Assembly: GCF_900547205.1 (NCBI RefSeq)
Contig: NZ_URFY01000013.1
Span: 29,211 to 93,210 of the forward strand
DNA: 64,000 nt
Direction of reading: 5' to 3'
Origin: an uncultured Bacteroides sp.
GTDB taxonomy: Bacteria; Bacteroidota; Bacteroidia; Bacteroidales; Bacteroidaceae
Shown in pieces: positions 17,763-25,513 of this stretch. The notes under the pieces were generated by a model, which worked only from the letters and a program-made list of their open reading frames with translations, did not search any database and was not told the origin of the DNA. The position numbers were made by a program, and so were the translations under genes. Each line of letters opens with the position of its first letter. Position 1 is the first letter of the stretch.

Positions 17763-17804
17763 AAGGAGGAAGAGAAGGATAAAATATTCTCTTCCTCCTT
17801 TTTG
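17763..17804 (+). terminator. Terminator after the nitroreductase gene
   Basis: AAGGAGGAAGAGAA (17763-17776) pairs perfectly with TTCTCTTCCTCCTT (17787-17800), followed by TTTG. It lies between convergent genes. Confidence 0.85.
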
Positions 17805-17844
17805 TGCAAATACCCGGCATTGAATGCCAATATCTACCTGTCAA

Positions 17845-18825
17845 TTAGCGTGGCAATTTCACCTTATCCACCGGGAAAGACATTTCGGAGATATCGCCTA
17901 CCGCTTCGTGGATTCGTGAGTTGGTGAAATACAGTTCATCTTCGTATATAGCAAATGTATCCGGCCAACTGATGTTTCCTCCCTTCACAAGCGTGTGAAT
18001 TTCCTCCCTGTCGGAAGTGAGGTAGACAACTGCACTATTCTCCAAATCACCCATATAGAGATTTCCGTCCTTATCCATAATCATACCGTCCGGCGAGGGA
18101 GTCTTCATACGGAATATTTTGTCTTCGTCAATCTCTCGGTTTATCAACTGGCTGGTGGGAATGCCATATAAAGTATATCCTGTCAGGGCATGAAAATAAA
18201 GGATATCATTCTTCCTGTCGAGAGCTATCCCGTCGGAATGGATAGTGCCATCGTATCCTTTGCCACCGGCATTGATATGATTCACTTCGGCAGTGGTAAA
18301 CGGATGACCATCCAAAACGCGGTAGTTCTCGCCGGACTCTATATCAACCACAATGAGTCCCGGTGCGCCGGAATCGGTCAGGTATATTTTTCCCGCTTTA
18401 TCGTCTACACGGAGGTCGTTGGTATAAGAAGACTGTTTAGTAGAATCTGCCAATTTATAGGTTCTGATAAGTTTATCCGTCGGGAGGTCATACACATAGA
18501 TAGTTGGCACATCAAGAACTTGTTTCATCGATGGATTTTTGGTGTCCAGCACATAGAGTTTTCCCATATAGGCCACCACCGATTGCACGCATACAAACTT
18601 ATCGGGCGCTATTTCGTCCCCGTTTTCCCAGGTATTGATTTCTTTATCGGGATAAGGCTTATGACTTCCATCTTTCATCACTTCCGCCACGGAGAAGGGC
18701 ACTCCATCCCGCCAACGTGGGAAATTCACAAACATTCTTCCCTTTTCGCAAATTGTTATACCTGTCACTTGGATTCCTTTGAAAGAAACGACTTCTTCCA
18801 TTCGGTTCTGTTCTAAATTACTCAT
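17845..18825 (-). CDS. Yellow/major-royal-jelly-type beta-propeller protein
   Basis: The 326-residue protein begins with a segment typical of the MRJP/yellow family: ITICEKGRMFVNFPRWRDG, then SVAEVMKDGSHKPYPDKEINTWE. Later blades include NDLRVDDKAGKIYLTDSGAPGLIVVDIESGE and DGMIMDKDGNLYMGDLENSAVVYL, giving a six-bladed propeller related to SMP-30/gluconolactonase. No signal peptide is visible from the ATG at 18825, so it appears cytoplasmic. In bacteria the family is uncharacterised; a lactonase or tautomerase activity is possible but not shown. It stands alone between two sigma genes on the opposite strand. Confidence 0.8.
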   Translation of the reverse strand: MSNLEQNRMEEVVSFKGIQVTGITICEKGRMFVNFPRWRDGVPFSVAEVMKDGSHKPYPDKEINTWENGDEIAPDKFVCVQSVVAYMGKLYVLDTKNPSMKQVLDVPTIYVYDLPTDKLIRTYKLADSTKQSSYTNDLRVDDKAGKIYLTDSGAPGLIVVDIESGENYRVLDGHPFTTAEVNHINAGGKGYDGTIHSDGIALDRKNDILYFHALTGYTLYGIPTSQLINREIDEDKIFRMKTPSPDGMIMDKDGNLYMGDLENSAVVYLTSDREEIHTLVKGGNISWPDTFAIYEDELYFTNSRIHEAVGDISEMSFPVDKVKLPR

Positions 18826-19086
18826 ATCTCTTACGTTTTTAGTTTATATGTTATCTAAACACTGCTGAATATCATTTGTTTGATTAGCCATAAATAAAAG
18901 GATATATACAATTTAGCTATTTTAGTGAAACCACCTCTAAATCGACAAATAAAGCCTGAAAACTATCATTCTGGGAATTTATAGGTCATTTCCTGTTAAA
19001 ATGCACCCTATAAACCCAAGAAAAATCGTCTACTTTTGCGCCTTCAAAACAAACAAGTGAATACTTACAAGAAATAAATTGAACTT

Positions 19087-19464
19087 ATGAAAACATTAAG
19101 ATTCCAGAAATGGACAAACAAAAGCAAAGGAACAAACAATTTGTTAAAAGAGACTTTATTGAGAGCACTGGACAAAAAAGCCAAATGCACCACATTTACT
19201 TTGATGAAAAAATGGATGTATGCGCTGATGTACAACCTCTTTATCAATAACTATAGCAAAGTGATTCAATACAATACATTGGAAGAATATGACCTAAAAG
19301 ACATCCATAATGCAGTTTGCAAGTTTCCGGAAGAATATAGGATTCCTTTTACAATGCACCTTTCAGGATTCGAATACAGCGAAACTGCAGAAAGGTTACA
19401 TCTTCCTCTCGGTACTGTCAAAAGCCGTATTTTCTTCATTCGCCAAAGTTTATACAAAAAATAA
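19087..19464 (+). pseudogene. Eroded ECF sigma factor (copy 2)
   Basis: A 125-residue open frame clearly related to the two intact ECF copies on either side. Region 4 is kept (EEYRIPFTMHLSGFEYSETAERLHLPLGTVKSRIFFIRQ), and WMYALMYNLFINNYSKVI matches the end of region 2. About 18 residues of region 2.1 and about 26 residues of the inter-domain linker are missing, and many surface positions have changed. The frame stays open, so it may still be translated as a minimal sigma or anti-sigma-like decoy, but loss of the core-binding helix makes normal sigma function unlikely. It keeps a promoter-like upstream region (TACTTTTG) shared with the other copies. Confidence 0.6.
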
Positions 19465-19667
19465 ACTCCTGAAAATCAGCCATACATTGAGAGAAGAAGT
19501 CTATCCTCTTTGTATGGCCGAAAGTTATCGTAAATCACCTAAAATCTATCAGACGATTATTTTAGGGCTATATTTCGGCAAATTGTATCCTATATGCCTT
19601 GATAAAATCATCTAAAATTGCATCAACAAAACATATAAACAATTATCAACTTTAAAAACCAACGGAT

Positions 19668-20171
19668 ATGAAAAATTTAAGTTTCAGGAAAGAATTAGTA
19701 GGAGTGCAGGACGAACTGCTCCGCTTCGCTTACAAACTAACAACGGATCGCGAAGAAGCTAATGATCTACTGCAGGAAACATCATTAAAAGCGCTTGATA
19801 ACGAAGACAAATACACATCTGATATCAATTTTAAAGGATGGATGTATACTATCATGCGCAACATATTCATCAATAACTATCGCAAAGTAGTGCGTGACCA
19901 GACATTTGTAGACCACACAGATAACCTTTACCACCTGAATTTGCCACAAGATGCAATTCTTGAAGGAACGGACAAGACCTACGACCTGAAAGAGTTGCAC
20001 CGTGCAGTGAATAGGCTCCCCAAAGAATATAGAATACCGTTCGCTATGCACGTTTCAGGATTCAAGTATCGTGAAATAGCAGAAAAGCTGAACCTCCCGC
20101 TTGGCACAGTGAAGAGCCGTATCTTCTTCATCCGCCAGAAATTGCAGGAAGAACTGAAAGATTTCCGCTAA
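19668..20171 (+). CDS. ECF-type RNA polymerase sigma factor (copy 3)
   Basis: A 167-residue sigma factor with intact region 2 (DELLRFAYKLTTDREEANDLL, then FKGWMYTIMRNIFINNYRK) and region 4 (REIAEKLNLPLGTVKSRIFF). It differs from copy 1 at about 15 positions, mostly conservative, so the two are recent paralogues that could recognise the same promoters. The roughly 110 bases upstream also align with copy 1 (TATCGTAAAT, CAGAC, ATTATTTT, CTAAA-TTGCA, CAAAACA), so gene and control region were duplicated together. No anti-sigma gene is adjacent. Confidence 0.9.
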   Translation: MKNLSFRKELVGVQDELLRFAYKLTTDREEANDLLQETSLKALDNEDKYTSDINFKGWMYTIMRNIFINNYRKVVRDQTFVDHTDNLYHLNLPQDAILEGTDKTYDLKELHRAVNRLPKEYRIPFAMHVSGFKYREIAEKLNLPLGTVKSRIFFIRQKLQEELKDFR

Positions 20172-20213
20172 ACTCAGAATGTGGTAAATACTGATTTAGA
20201 CAGAAGAACAAAA

Positions 20214-20334
20214 GTGATTAGTGATTAACGATTAGTGATTAACGATTAGTGATTAGCGGGCCGTGTATAATATAGGACTATAGTACGCATACCGCAGGGC
20301 TGTTAATCACTAATCACTAAACATTTATCACTGA
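20214..20334. repeat. Hairpin element with GTGATTA heptamer arms
   Basis: The left arm is six consecutive heptamers (20214-20255) of GTGATTA or ACGATTA. The right arm (20301-20333) carries the complement TAATCACTAATCACT and a further degraded copy. A 45-base centre contains one ACTATAGT core. It is non-coding and lies after ECF copy 3. Confidence 0.75.
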
Positions 20335-20339
20335 TTCGA

Positions 20340-20462
20340 TACCGTGCGGAAAAGAATCAATGTGCTAATGTGCCAATATGCCAATTACCGTGCGGCACAC
20401 AGCGCAGCCATTAGCATATTGGCACATTAGCAGATTGATAAATTGTTCATAACCGGTGCGAT
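20340..20462. repeat. Dispersed inverted-repeat element, copy A (AATGTGCC family)
   Basis: Arms 20358-20385 and 20410-20437 are near-perfect inverted repeats made of octamers AATGTGCT/AATGTGCC/AATATGCC. The loop is GC-rich. The same element recurs at 26824-26944, 39263-39385 and 39995-40105. It lies downstream of the Lrp/AsnC gene. Together with the heptamer hairpin it fills the whole 20172-20523 gap. Confidence 0.85.
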
Positions 20463-20523
20463 AATGGACTAAATGCTGATTTAAGAGTCTCTTCTCCTAT
20501 ATATGTGTATAGGGAAGAGCTTC

Positions 20524-20994
20524 TTAAATATGTATCCCATACTGATGCTTCACCTCAGCCATTACAAACGTGCTCTCCAACGACCCGAGACTATCGATAG
20601 TGCCCAATACATTCAGGATGAACTCCTGATAATATTTCATATTGGGAGCATGAATCTTCAGCAAGTAATCATAACTGCCTGAGATATTATAGCATTCGGT
20701 TACTTCGGGGATATCTTGTACTATCCGGGTAAACTCAGCAGCAATATCCCTGTTCAGCCTCCTGAGCTTCACGCTGCAAAAGACCACGAATCCTTGGTTG
20801 AGCTTTTCGGCATCGAGCACGGCTATATACTTCTTTATATACCCTCCGCTTTCGAGCCGCTTCAGGCGTTCGAATACAGGGGTTGAGGAAAGACTAACTT
20901 GCGCCGCCAACTCTTTTGTAGTCAGCCGGGCATTTGCCTGCAAAGTACGGAGTATCTGCAAATCTACTTTATCCAGTTTCTCAAAATTGCTCAT
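20524..20994 (-). CDS. Lrp/AsnC-family transcriptional regulator
   Basis: A 156-residue regulator with an N-terminal winged helix-turn-helix (about 8-60: VDLQILRTLQANARLTTKELAAQVSLSSTPVFERLKRLESGGYI) and a C-terminal RAM ligand-binding domain (ITECYNISGSYDYLLKIHAPNMKYYQEF-type segment, about 70-150). The length is typical. It is divergent from metY across about 175 bases, so control of methionine or sulfur metabolism with an amino acid effector is a reasonable inference from position. Feast/famine regulators form dimers to octamers and bend DNA. Confidence 0.9.
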   Translation of the reverse strand: MSNFEKLDKVDLQILRTLQANARLTTKELAAQVSLSSTPVFERLKRLESGGYIKKYIAVLDAEKLNQGFVVFCSVKLRRLNRDIAAEFTRIVQDIPEVTECYNISGSYDYLLKIHAPNMKYYQEFILNVLGTIDSLGSLESTFVMAEVKHQYGIHI

Positions 20995-21095
20995 AGAATA
21001 ATATTCTTCTAATGGATGTATTTAAGGAATAAGCCAGTAATGTTATTCCATATAAGGATGCAAAAATAGCATTATTTTCTATATTCTAACGATAT

Positions 21096-21127
21096 ATTGT
21101 TTGATATATCCACACATCATAACTTTG
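21096..21127 (+). promoter_or_regulatory. metY promoter
   Basis: TTG (21097-21099), a 20-bp spacer and TAACTTTG (21120-21127) match the Bacteroidales consensus. It is AT-rich and lies between the divergent Lrp and metY genes. It supports the ATG at 21170 as the metY start. Confidence 0.65.
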
Positions 21128-21169
21128 CAAGAAAATAAAACGGGAATATTAATTAAAAGATATACGATT

Positions 21170-22456
21170 ATGGCAACAAAGAACTTACACTTCGAGACTT
21201 TACAACTTCATGTAGGACAGGAACAGGCGGATCCGGCAACAGACTCCCGCGCAGTGCCTATCTATCAGACCACTTCTTATGTTTTTCACAACTCTGCCCA
21301 TGCGGCAGCCCGCTTTGGTCTGCAAGATCCGGGGAACATCTACGGACGTCTGACGAACTCCACACAAGGCGTTTTCGAACAACGTGTAGCTGCCCTCGAA
21401 GGAGGTGTAGCCGGTCTTGCCGTTGCCTCGGGAGCTGCTGCTATCACCTATGCTTTCGAAAACATCACCCGCGCAGGAGATCACATCGTTGCAGCCAAAA
21501 CGATTTACGGCGGCAGCTACAACCTGTTGGCTCATACCCTTCCCTCCTATGGTGTGACAACTACTTTTGTGGACCCGAGCGACCTGTCCAACTTTGAAAA
21601 AGCTATTCAAGAGAATACAAAAGCGGTGTTTATCGAAACGCTGGGCAATCCTAATTCTAACATTATCGAGATAGAAGCAGTGGCAGAGATTGCGCACCGC
21701 CACAAAATACCGTTGATTATCGACAATACTTTCGGTACACCTTACTTAATCCGTCCAATTGAGCACGGTGCGGATATCGTAGTACATTCTGCAACGAAGT
21801 TTATCGGCGGGCACGGCACGTCGTTGGGTGGAGTAATCGTAGATTCCGGTAAGTTCGACTGGGTGGCATCCGGCAAGTTTCCTCAACTCACCGAGCCCGA
21901 TGCCAGCTATCACGGCGTGCGCTTTGTAGACGCAGCAGGTGCGGCAGCATACGTCACCCGCATTCGTGCCGTATTGTTGAGAGATACGGGAGCTACCATC
22001 AGCCCGTTCAACGCTTTCATCCTGTTGCAAGGGCTGGAGACTCTTTCGCTGCGTGTAGAACGTCATGTGGAGAATGCTTTGAAAGTCGTAAGTTTCTTGA
22101 ACAATCACCCGAAAGTGAAAAAAGTCAATCATCCGTCATTGAGCAATCATCCCGATCATGCGCTTTATCAGCGTTATTTCCAGAATGGTGCAGGTTCCAT
22201 ATTTACTTTCGAAGTGAAAGGCGGTCAGGAAGAGGCTCACCGCTTTATCGACAGCCTTGAGATTTTCTCACTGCTGGCTAACGTTGCCGATGTGAAGTCA
22301 CTGGTCATCCATCCGGCAAGCACCACCCACTCACAGCTCAATGCAGAGGAACTTGCCGAACAGGAAATTTATCCGGGCACTGTACGTCTCTCCATCGGTA
22401 CTGAACATATTGACGACCTGATTGCTGACCTCGACCAGGCACTTGCCCGAATATAA
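21170..22456 (+). CDS. metY: O-acetylhomoserine sulfhydrylase
   Basis: A 428-residue PLP enzyme of the Cys/Met metabolism family. The Schiff-base lysine is K210 in VHSATKFIGGHGTSLGG; YGRLTNSTQGVFEQRVAALEGG and ASGAAAITYA are the other PLP-site segments. It makes homocysteine from O-acetylhomoserine and sulfide. The start chosen is the ATG at 21170 (MATKNLHFETLQLHVGQ), because the open frame upstream contains the promoter. The metA product at 44031 in this window would supply the substrate. The divergent Lrp/AsnC gene may regulate it. Confidence 0.94.
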   Translation: MATKNLHFETLQLHVGQEQADPATDSRAVPIYQTTSYVFHNSAHAAARFGLQDPGNIYGRLTNSTQGVFEQRVAALEGGVAGLAVASGAAAITYAFENITRAGDHIVAAKTIYGGSYNLLAHTLPSYGVTTTFVDPSDLSNFEKAIQENTKAVFIETLGNPNSNIIEIEAVAEIAHRHKIPLIIDNTFGTPYLIRPIEHGADIVVHSATKFIGGHGTSLGGVIVDSGKFDWVASGKFPQLTEPDASYHGVRFVDAAGAAAYVTRIRAVLLRDTGATISPFNAFILLQGLETLSLRVERHVENALKVVSFLNNHPKVKKVNHPSLSNHPDHALYQRYFQNGAGSIFTFEVKGGQEEAHRFIDSLEIFSLLANVADVKSLVIHPASTTHSQLNAEELAEQEIYPGTVRLSIGTEHIDDLIADLDQALARI

Positions 22457-22525
22457 GATTCCGGCTTTTGAACTTTCCGTTGCAGTGGGACGTTATAACA
22501 GTATAACATTAAAAACCTAGCAGTT

Positions 22526-22765
22526 ATGGAAAAATATTTATTACACAGCAACGAACTGCACCTGATAGACGCAGAGAAAATCCGTCAGGCAGTAGAAAAG
22601 ATGGTGGAATCACTCGATATGGCAGCAGGCTCAACAAGTAACTTTGATCTTTACCAGGTGGTTGGAGACTACTTTAAGGACCTTGAAAAAAGAAGAAAAA
22701 TCAATCATGTGCTGGGAATCAAAGAGGATCGTTATGAATTGGCCGAAGATTTCGGCATCAGATAA
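22526..22765 (+). CDS. Small acidic protein of unknown function
   Basis: A 79-residue protein with no recognisable domain, signal peptide or membrane segment. It is mostly helical by composition: a first half with KIRQAVEKMVESL and a second half DLYQVVGDYFKDLEKRRKINHVLGI. It is 69 bases after metY and ends just before a terminator, so it probably shares the metY transcript. Its size, good codon use and placement argue that it is real. No function is proposed. Confidence 0.55.
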   Translation: MEKYLLHSNELHLIDAEKIRQAVEKMVESLDMAAGSTSNFDLYQVVGDYFKDLEKRRKINHVLGIKEDRYELAEDFGIR

Positions 22766-22807
22766 AATTGTTTTTTAATTCACACCAGACAAGTTGTTTT
22801 TATATGC

Positions 22808-22846
22808 GGGGAGAGAGCGCCACTTTGGTGATGCTCTCTCCTTTTA
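22808..22846 (+). terminator. Terminator after metY and the small gene
   Basis: GGAGAGAGC (22810-22818) pairs with GCTCTCTCC (22833-22841), followed by TTTTATT. Confidence 0.8.
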
Positions 22847-22874
22847 TTATCTATATATAGGGGATAAATATCTG

Positions 22875-23780
22875 CTAGTTTTCTTGATGCACCGTAAGTT
22901 GAGGATAAGGGAAGTTGATGCCTTTCGCATTGAAGGTTTCATAAATAGCCTTATTAATGTCAAAATACACTCCCCAATAATCAGAACTGTTCACCCATAC
23001 GCGGGCAATCACATTCACGCTGCTTGCGTCCAGTGCGTGAAGGGCTATAAACGGAGCAGGATCGCCCATGATACGTTTATCGGCAGCCAGAATATCAGAG
23101 ACTATCTGCCGCACTTTATCGTAATCTTCACCGTAATCAATGCCTACAATCCATTCCACGCGACGGGTCACTTGCGTGTTATAGTTAGTCACCACTCCGC
23201 TGCTCATGGCGCCGTTGGGAATATAGATCGTTTTGTTATCGCCCGTGGTAAGAATGGTGTGAAATATCTGTATTTCTTTTACGGTTCCCGAGACACCCTG
23301 GCTCTCAATCCAGTCGCCTACCTTGTAGGGTTTGAACAGGAGTACGATGAGTCCTCCGGCAAAGTTCTGCAAATTGCCGGACAAAGCCATACCCACAGCC
23401 ACACCGGCAGATGCGAGCAGTGCTGCAAACGATGTCGTTTCTACTCCCAGCGCACCTACGACGGAGATAATCAAAAGGATAGTCAATAGTATATTAACCA
23501 AGCTCTTCACGAAAGTCTTGATACTGATATCCACTTTCCGTTTATCCATCAAACGCCTGATAAACTTGTTGAGCATTGAGATAAGGAAACGCCCGACGAT
23601 AAAGACAAGAGCCGCAATCAGAATGCGTTCGCCGGCACGTATGCCGAAGTCGATTAACTGCTGCGTAATGAGTGAAAGTTTGTCCAAACCCTCCGCTTTG
23701 GCTATTGCTTGTTCCACAAATTTGTCGGTGACCACCTGCGTAGTATCCGCCACCTGTGTTGCCTGAAATAATAGTAACAT
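22875..23780 (-). CDS. MscS-family mechanosensitive channel
   Basis: A 301-residue inner-membrane protein of small-conductance mechanosensitive channel type. Three hydrophobic helices are visible (about residues 50-72, 92-113 and 117-140). The pore-lining segment SAGVAVGMALSGNLQNFAGGLIVLLFKPYKVGDWIE contains the Gly/Ala packing pattern of MscS TM3 and the start of the beta domain. It gates on membrane tension to release solutes on hypo-osmotic shock. It is divergent from the thiamine operon and appears monocistronic. Confidence 0.92.
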   Translation of the reverse strand: MLLLFQATQVADTTQVVTDKFVEQAIAKAEGLDKLSLITQQLIDFGIRAGERILIAALVFIVGRFLISMLNKFIRRLMDKRKVDISIKTFVKSLVNILLTILLIISVVGALGVETTSFAALLASAGVAVGMALSGNLQNFAGGLIVLLFKPYKVGDWIESQGVSGTVKEIQIFHTILTTGDNKTIYIPNGAMSSGVVTNYNTQVTRRVEWIVGIDYGEDYDKVRQIVSDILAADKRIMGDPAPFIALHALDASSVNVIARVWVNSSDYWGVYFDINKAIYETFNAKGINFPYPQLTVHQEN

Positions 23781-23874
23781 AAATATATAATGTGTTATTA
23801 AAATAAATGAATTGTCGTTTTGCTATTTAAACAAGATGCAAAGTTACATCGTTTTAGGTTAATCTGAAAGTTTT

Positions 23875-23906
23875 TTTGCTTTCTTGCTGCAAAAGCAGTA
23901 ATTTTG
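23875..23906 (+). promoter_or_regulatory. Promoter of the thiamine operon
   Basis: TTTG (23875-23878), a 20-bp spacer and TAATTTTG (23899-23906) match the consensus. Transcription would start around 23913, immediately before the TPP aptamer. Confidence 0.75.
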
Positions 23907-23914
23907 CGACCGAT

Positions 23915-23997
23915 TCACTGAGTAGGGGTGCCTTAACATGACGGGCTGAGAACATACCCATAGAATCTGATTCGGGTAATGCCGGCGTAGAGAACTA
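23915..23997 (+). promoter_or_regulatory. TPP (THI-element) riboswitch
   Basis: The aptamer core is clear: AGGGGTGCC (23922-23930), the conserved CTGAGAA in ACGGGCTGAGAACATACCC, then the ACTGATTCGGGTAATGCC-like block (GATTCGGGTAATGCCGG) and GCGTAGAGAAC. It ends only three bases before the pnuT ATG at 24001, so TPP binding would sequester the translation start directly rather than act through a separate terminator. Known TPP riboswitches bind thiamine diphosphate and repress thiamine genes. Confidence 0.95.
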
Positions 23998-24000
23998 ATA

Positions 24001-24615
24001 ATGGAAGAATTAGATTATTTAGAAATATTCGGCACGATGGTCGGTCTGGTATATCTTTGGTTAGAGTATCGGGCAAGTATCTATCTTTGGATAGCGGGCA
24101 TCGTGATGCCTGCCATTTACATTTTCGTCTATTATGATGCGGGACTGTATGCCGACTTCGGTATCAACATCTATTACCTGATAGCCGCCGTCTACGGTTG
24201 GTTCTTCTGGATGTGGGGACGGAGGAAAAAGAAAGGACAATCGGCAACGGATGACGCTTCAACCGATAATCTTCCCAAAGAACTGCCCATCGTTCATACT
24301 CCTTGGAAATGTTATCTGCCGTTGTTCATCGTATTCGTCGTTGCTTTCATCGGCATTGCCCAAATACTAATCCACTACACAGACAGCAATGTGCCTTGGC
24401 TCGACAGCTTCACCACGGCTTTGAGCATCGTTGGTATGTGGATGCTGTCACGCAAATACGTCGAGCAATGGTTTGCCTGGATACTGGTAGACATCGTTTG
24501 CTGCGGACTTTATATCTACAAAGACCTTTATTTCACTTCTGCCTTATACGGACTTTACTCCGTTATCGCTATCTTTGGCTACTTTAAATGGAAAAAAATG
24601 ATGAACTTGCAATGA
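24001..24615 (+). CDS. pnuT: PnuC-family thiamine transporter PnuT
   Basis: A 204-residue membrane protein with about seven hydrophobic helices, matching the PnuC vitamin transporter family (EYRASIYLWIAGIVMPAIYIFVYYDAGLYADFGINIYYLIAAVYGWFFWMWG, later AWILVDIVCCGLYIYKDLY). PnuC relatives facilitate uptake of nicotinamide riboside or thiamine. The TPP riboswitch in front and the thiamine pyrophosphokinase behind make thiamine the likely substrate. The kinase would trap the vitamin by phosphorylation. The stop overlaps the next start (ATGA). Confidence 0.93.
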   Translation: MEELDYLEIFGTMVGLVYLWLEYRASIYLWIAGIVMPAIYIFVYYDAGLYADFGINIYYLIAAVYGWFFWMWGRRKKKGQSATDDASTDNLPKELPIVHTPWKCYLPLFIVFVVAFIGIAQILIHYTDSNVPWLDSFTTALSIVGMWMLSRKYVEQWFAWILVDIVCCGLYIYKDLYFTSALYGLYSVIAIFGYFKWKKMMNLQ

Positions 24616-25247
24616 TAAACGAGCACTATATCCCTGAAGCTGTGGTACTAGCCAACGGCGAATATCCTACGCACGCACTTCCCCTGGCACTCCTGAAGGA
24701 AGCCAAATTCGTGATTTGCTGTGACGGCGCAGCCAACGAATACATCGCCCGCGGGTATACTCCCGACGTGATTATCGGCGATGGAGATTCGCTCTCGCCG
24801 GAAAATAAGATACGTTTTGCTGGGATTATCCATCACATAGCAGATCAGGAAACGAACGACCAGACTAAAGCTGTTCAGTTCCTTTTGGCGAAAGGTTTCC
24901 GAAAAATAGCCATTGTAGGAGCCACCGGAAAGCGTGAAGACCACACGCTGGGAAATATCAGCCTGCTCATCGACTATATGAATAGCGGTATGGAAGTACG
25001 GACGTATACAGATTACGGTGTTTTTATCCCTGCAGAAGGCACCAACACCTTTGCTTCACAACCGGGACAACAAGTTTCCATCTTTAATTTCGGAGCAAAA
25101 GGATTGCGGGGGAAAGGATTGTTTTATCCGCTTAGCGATTTCAGTAATTGGTGGCAAGGCACGCTCAATGAATCAACCGCCGACGGGTTTACTATTCATT
25201 GTTCAGCGGGAACTTACCTTGTGTTTCTCACATACTATACAACTTAA
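24612..25247 (+). CDS. Thiamine pyrophosphokinase
   Basis: A 211-residue enzyme that transfers pyrophosphate from ATP to thiamine, giving TPP. The VICCDGAANEYIARG, DVIIGDGDSLS and QETNDQTKAVQFLL segments are the substrate- and Mg-binding motifs of the TPK catalytic domain; IVGATGKREDHTLGNISLL follows. I start it at the ATG at 24612, which overlaps the pnuT stop as ATGA; an in-frame ATG at 24588 lies inside pnuT and would add eight residues. The operon is a salvage route, since no de novo thi genes are nearby. Confidence 0.93.
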   Translation: MINEHYIPEAVVLANGEYPTHALPLALLKEAKFVICCDGAANEYIARGYTPDVIIGDGDSLSPENKIRFAGIIHHIADQETNDQTKAVQFLLAKGFRKIAIVGATGKREDHTLGNISLLIDYMNSGMEVRTYTDYGVFIPAEGTNTFASQPGQQVSIFNFGAKGLRGKGLFYPLSDFSNWWQGTLNESTADGFTIHCSAGTYLVFLTYYTT

Positions 25248-25339
25248 GCTTCACAAGTATCTGCATAGCTTGGGAATGTATTAGCTAGGCAAACGCATGA
25301 CTTGCAGAACTTGAATATAAAAAAAACATCAAGATGTCC

Positions 25340-25502
25340 GCAGGAAGCGGAAGTACCCTAAAAGGGCACGTCCGTTTCCTAGTAAGGGAACGCGCGTTCC
25401 CCTATAGAGAAACTGCCGTTCCCATGCAGAGATACGGCAGTTTCCTCCTAGGGAAACGTCAGTTTCCAAAGAGGGTGACGGTCAGGAAACTGTAGCTTCC
25501 TG
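25340..25502. repeat. Cluster of GC-rich palindromic GGGAAC/GTTTCC units
   Basis: About eight short units carry GGGAACG, GGAAACT, AGTTTCC or CGTTCCC. They include a perfect 16-bp palindrome GGGAACGCGCGTTCCC (25386-25401) and an 11-bp perfect stem GAAACTGCCGT (25409-25419) with ACGGCAGTTTC (25434-25444). The cluster lies between the convergent thiamine and threonine operons and could terminate both. It has no coding potential and higher GC than its surroundings. Confidence 0.75.
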
Positions 25503-25513
25503 ATATTCAGCAC

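Noticed and set aside
21000..21169. SAM riboswitch before metY
   Set aside because: No SAM aptamer core was found; the region is short, AT-rich and holds only a promoter.
22794..23489. 231-residue plus-strand frame opposite the MscS gene
   Set aside because: The MscS gene on the minus strand has clear family motifs; the opposite frame has none.
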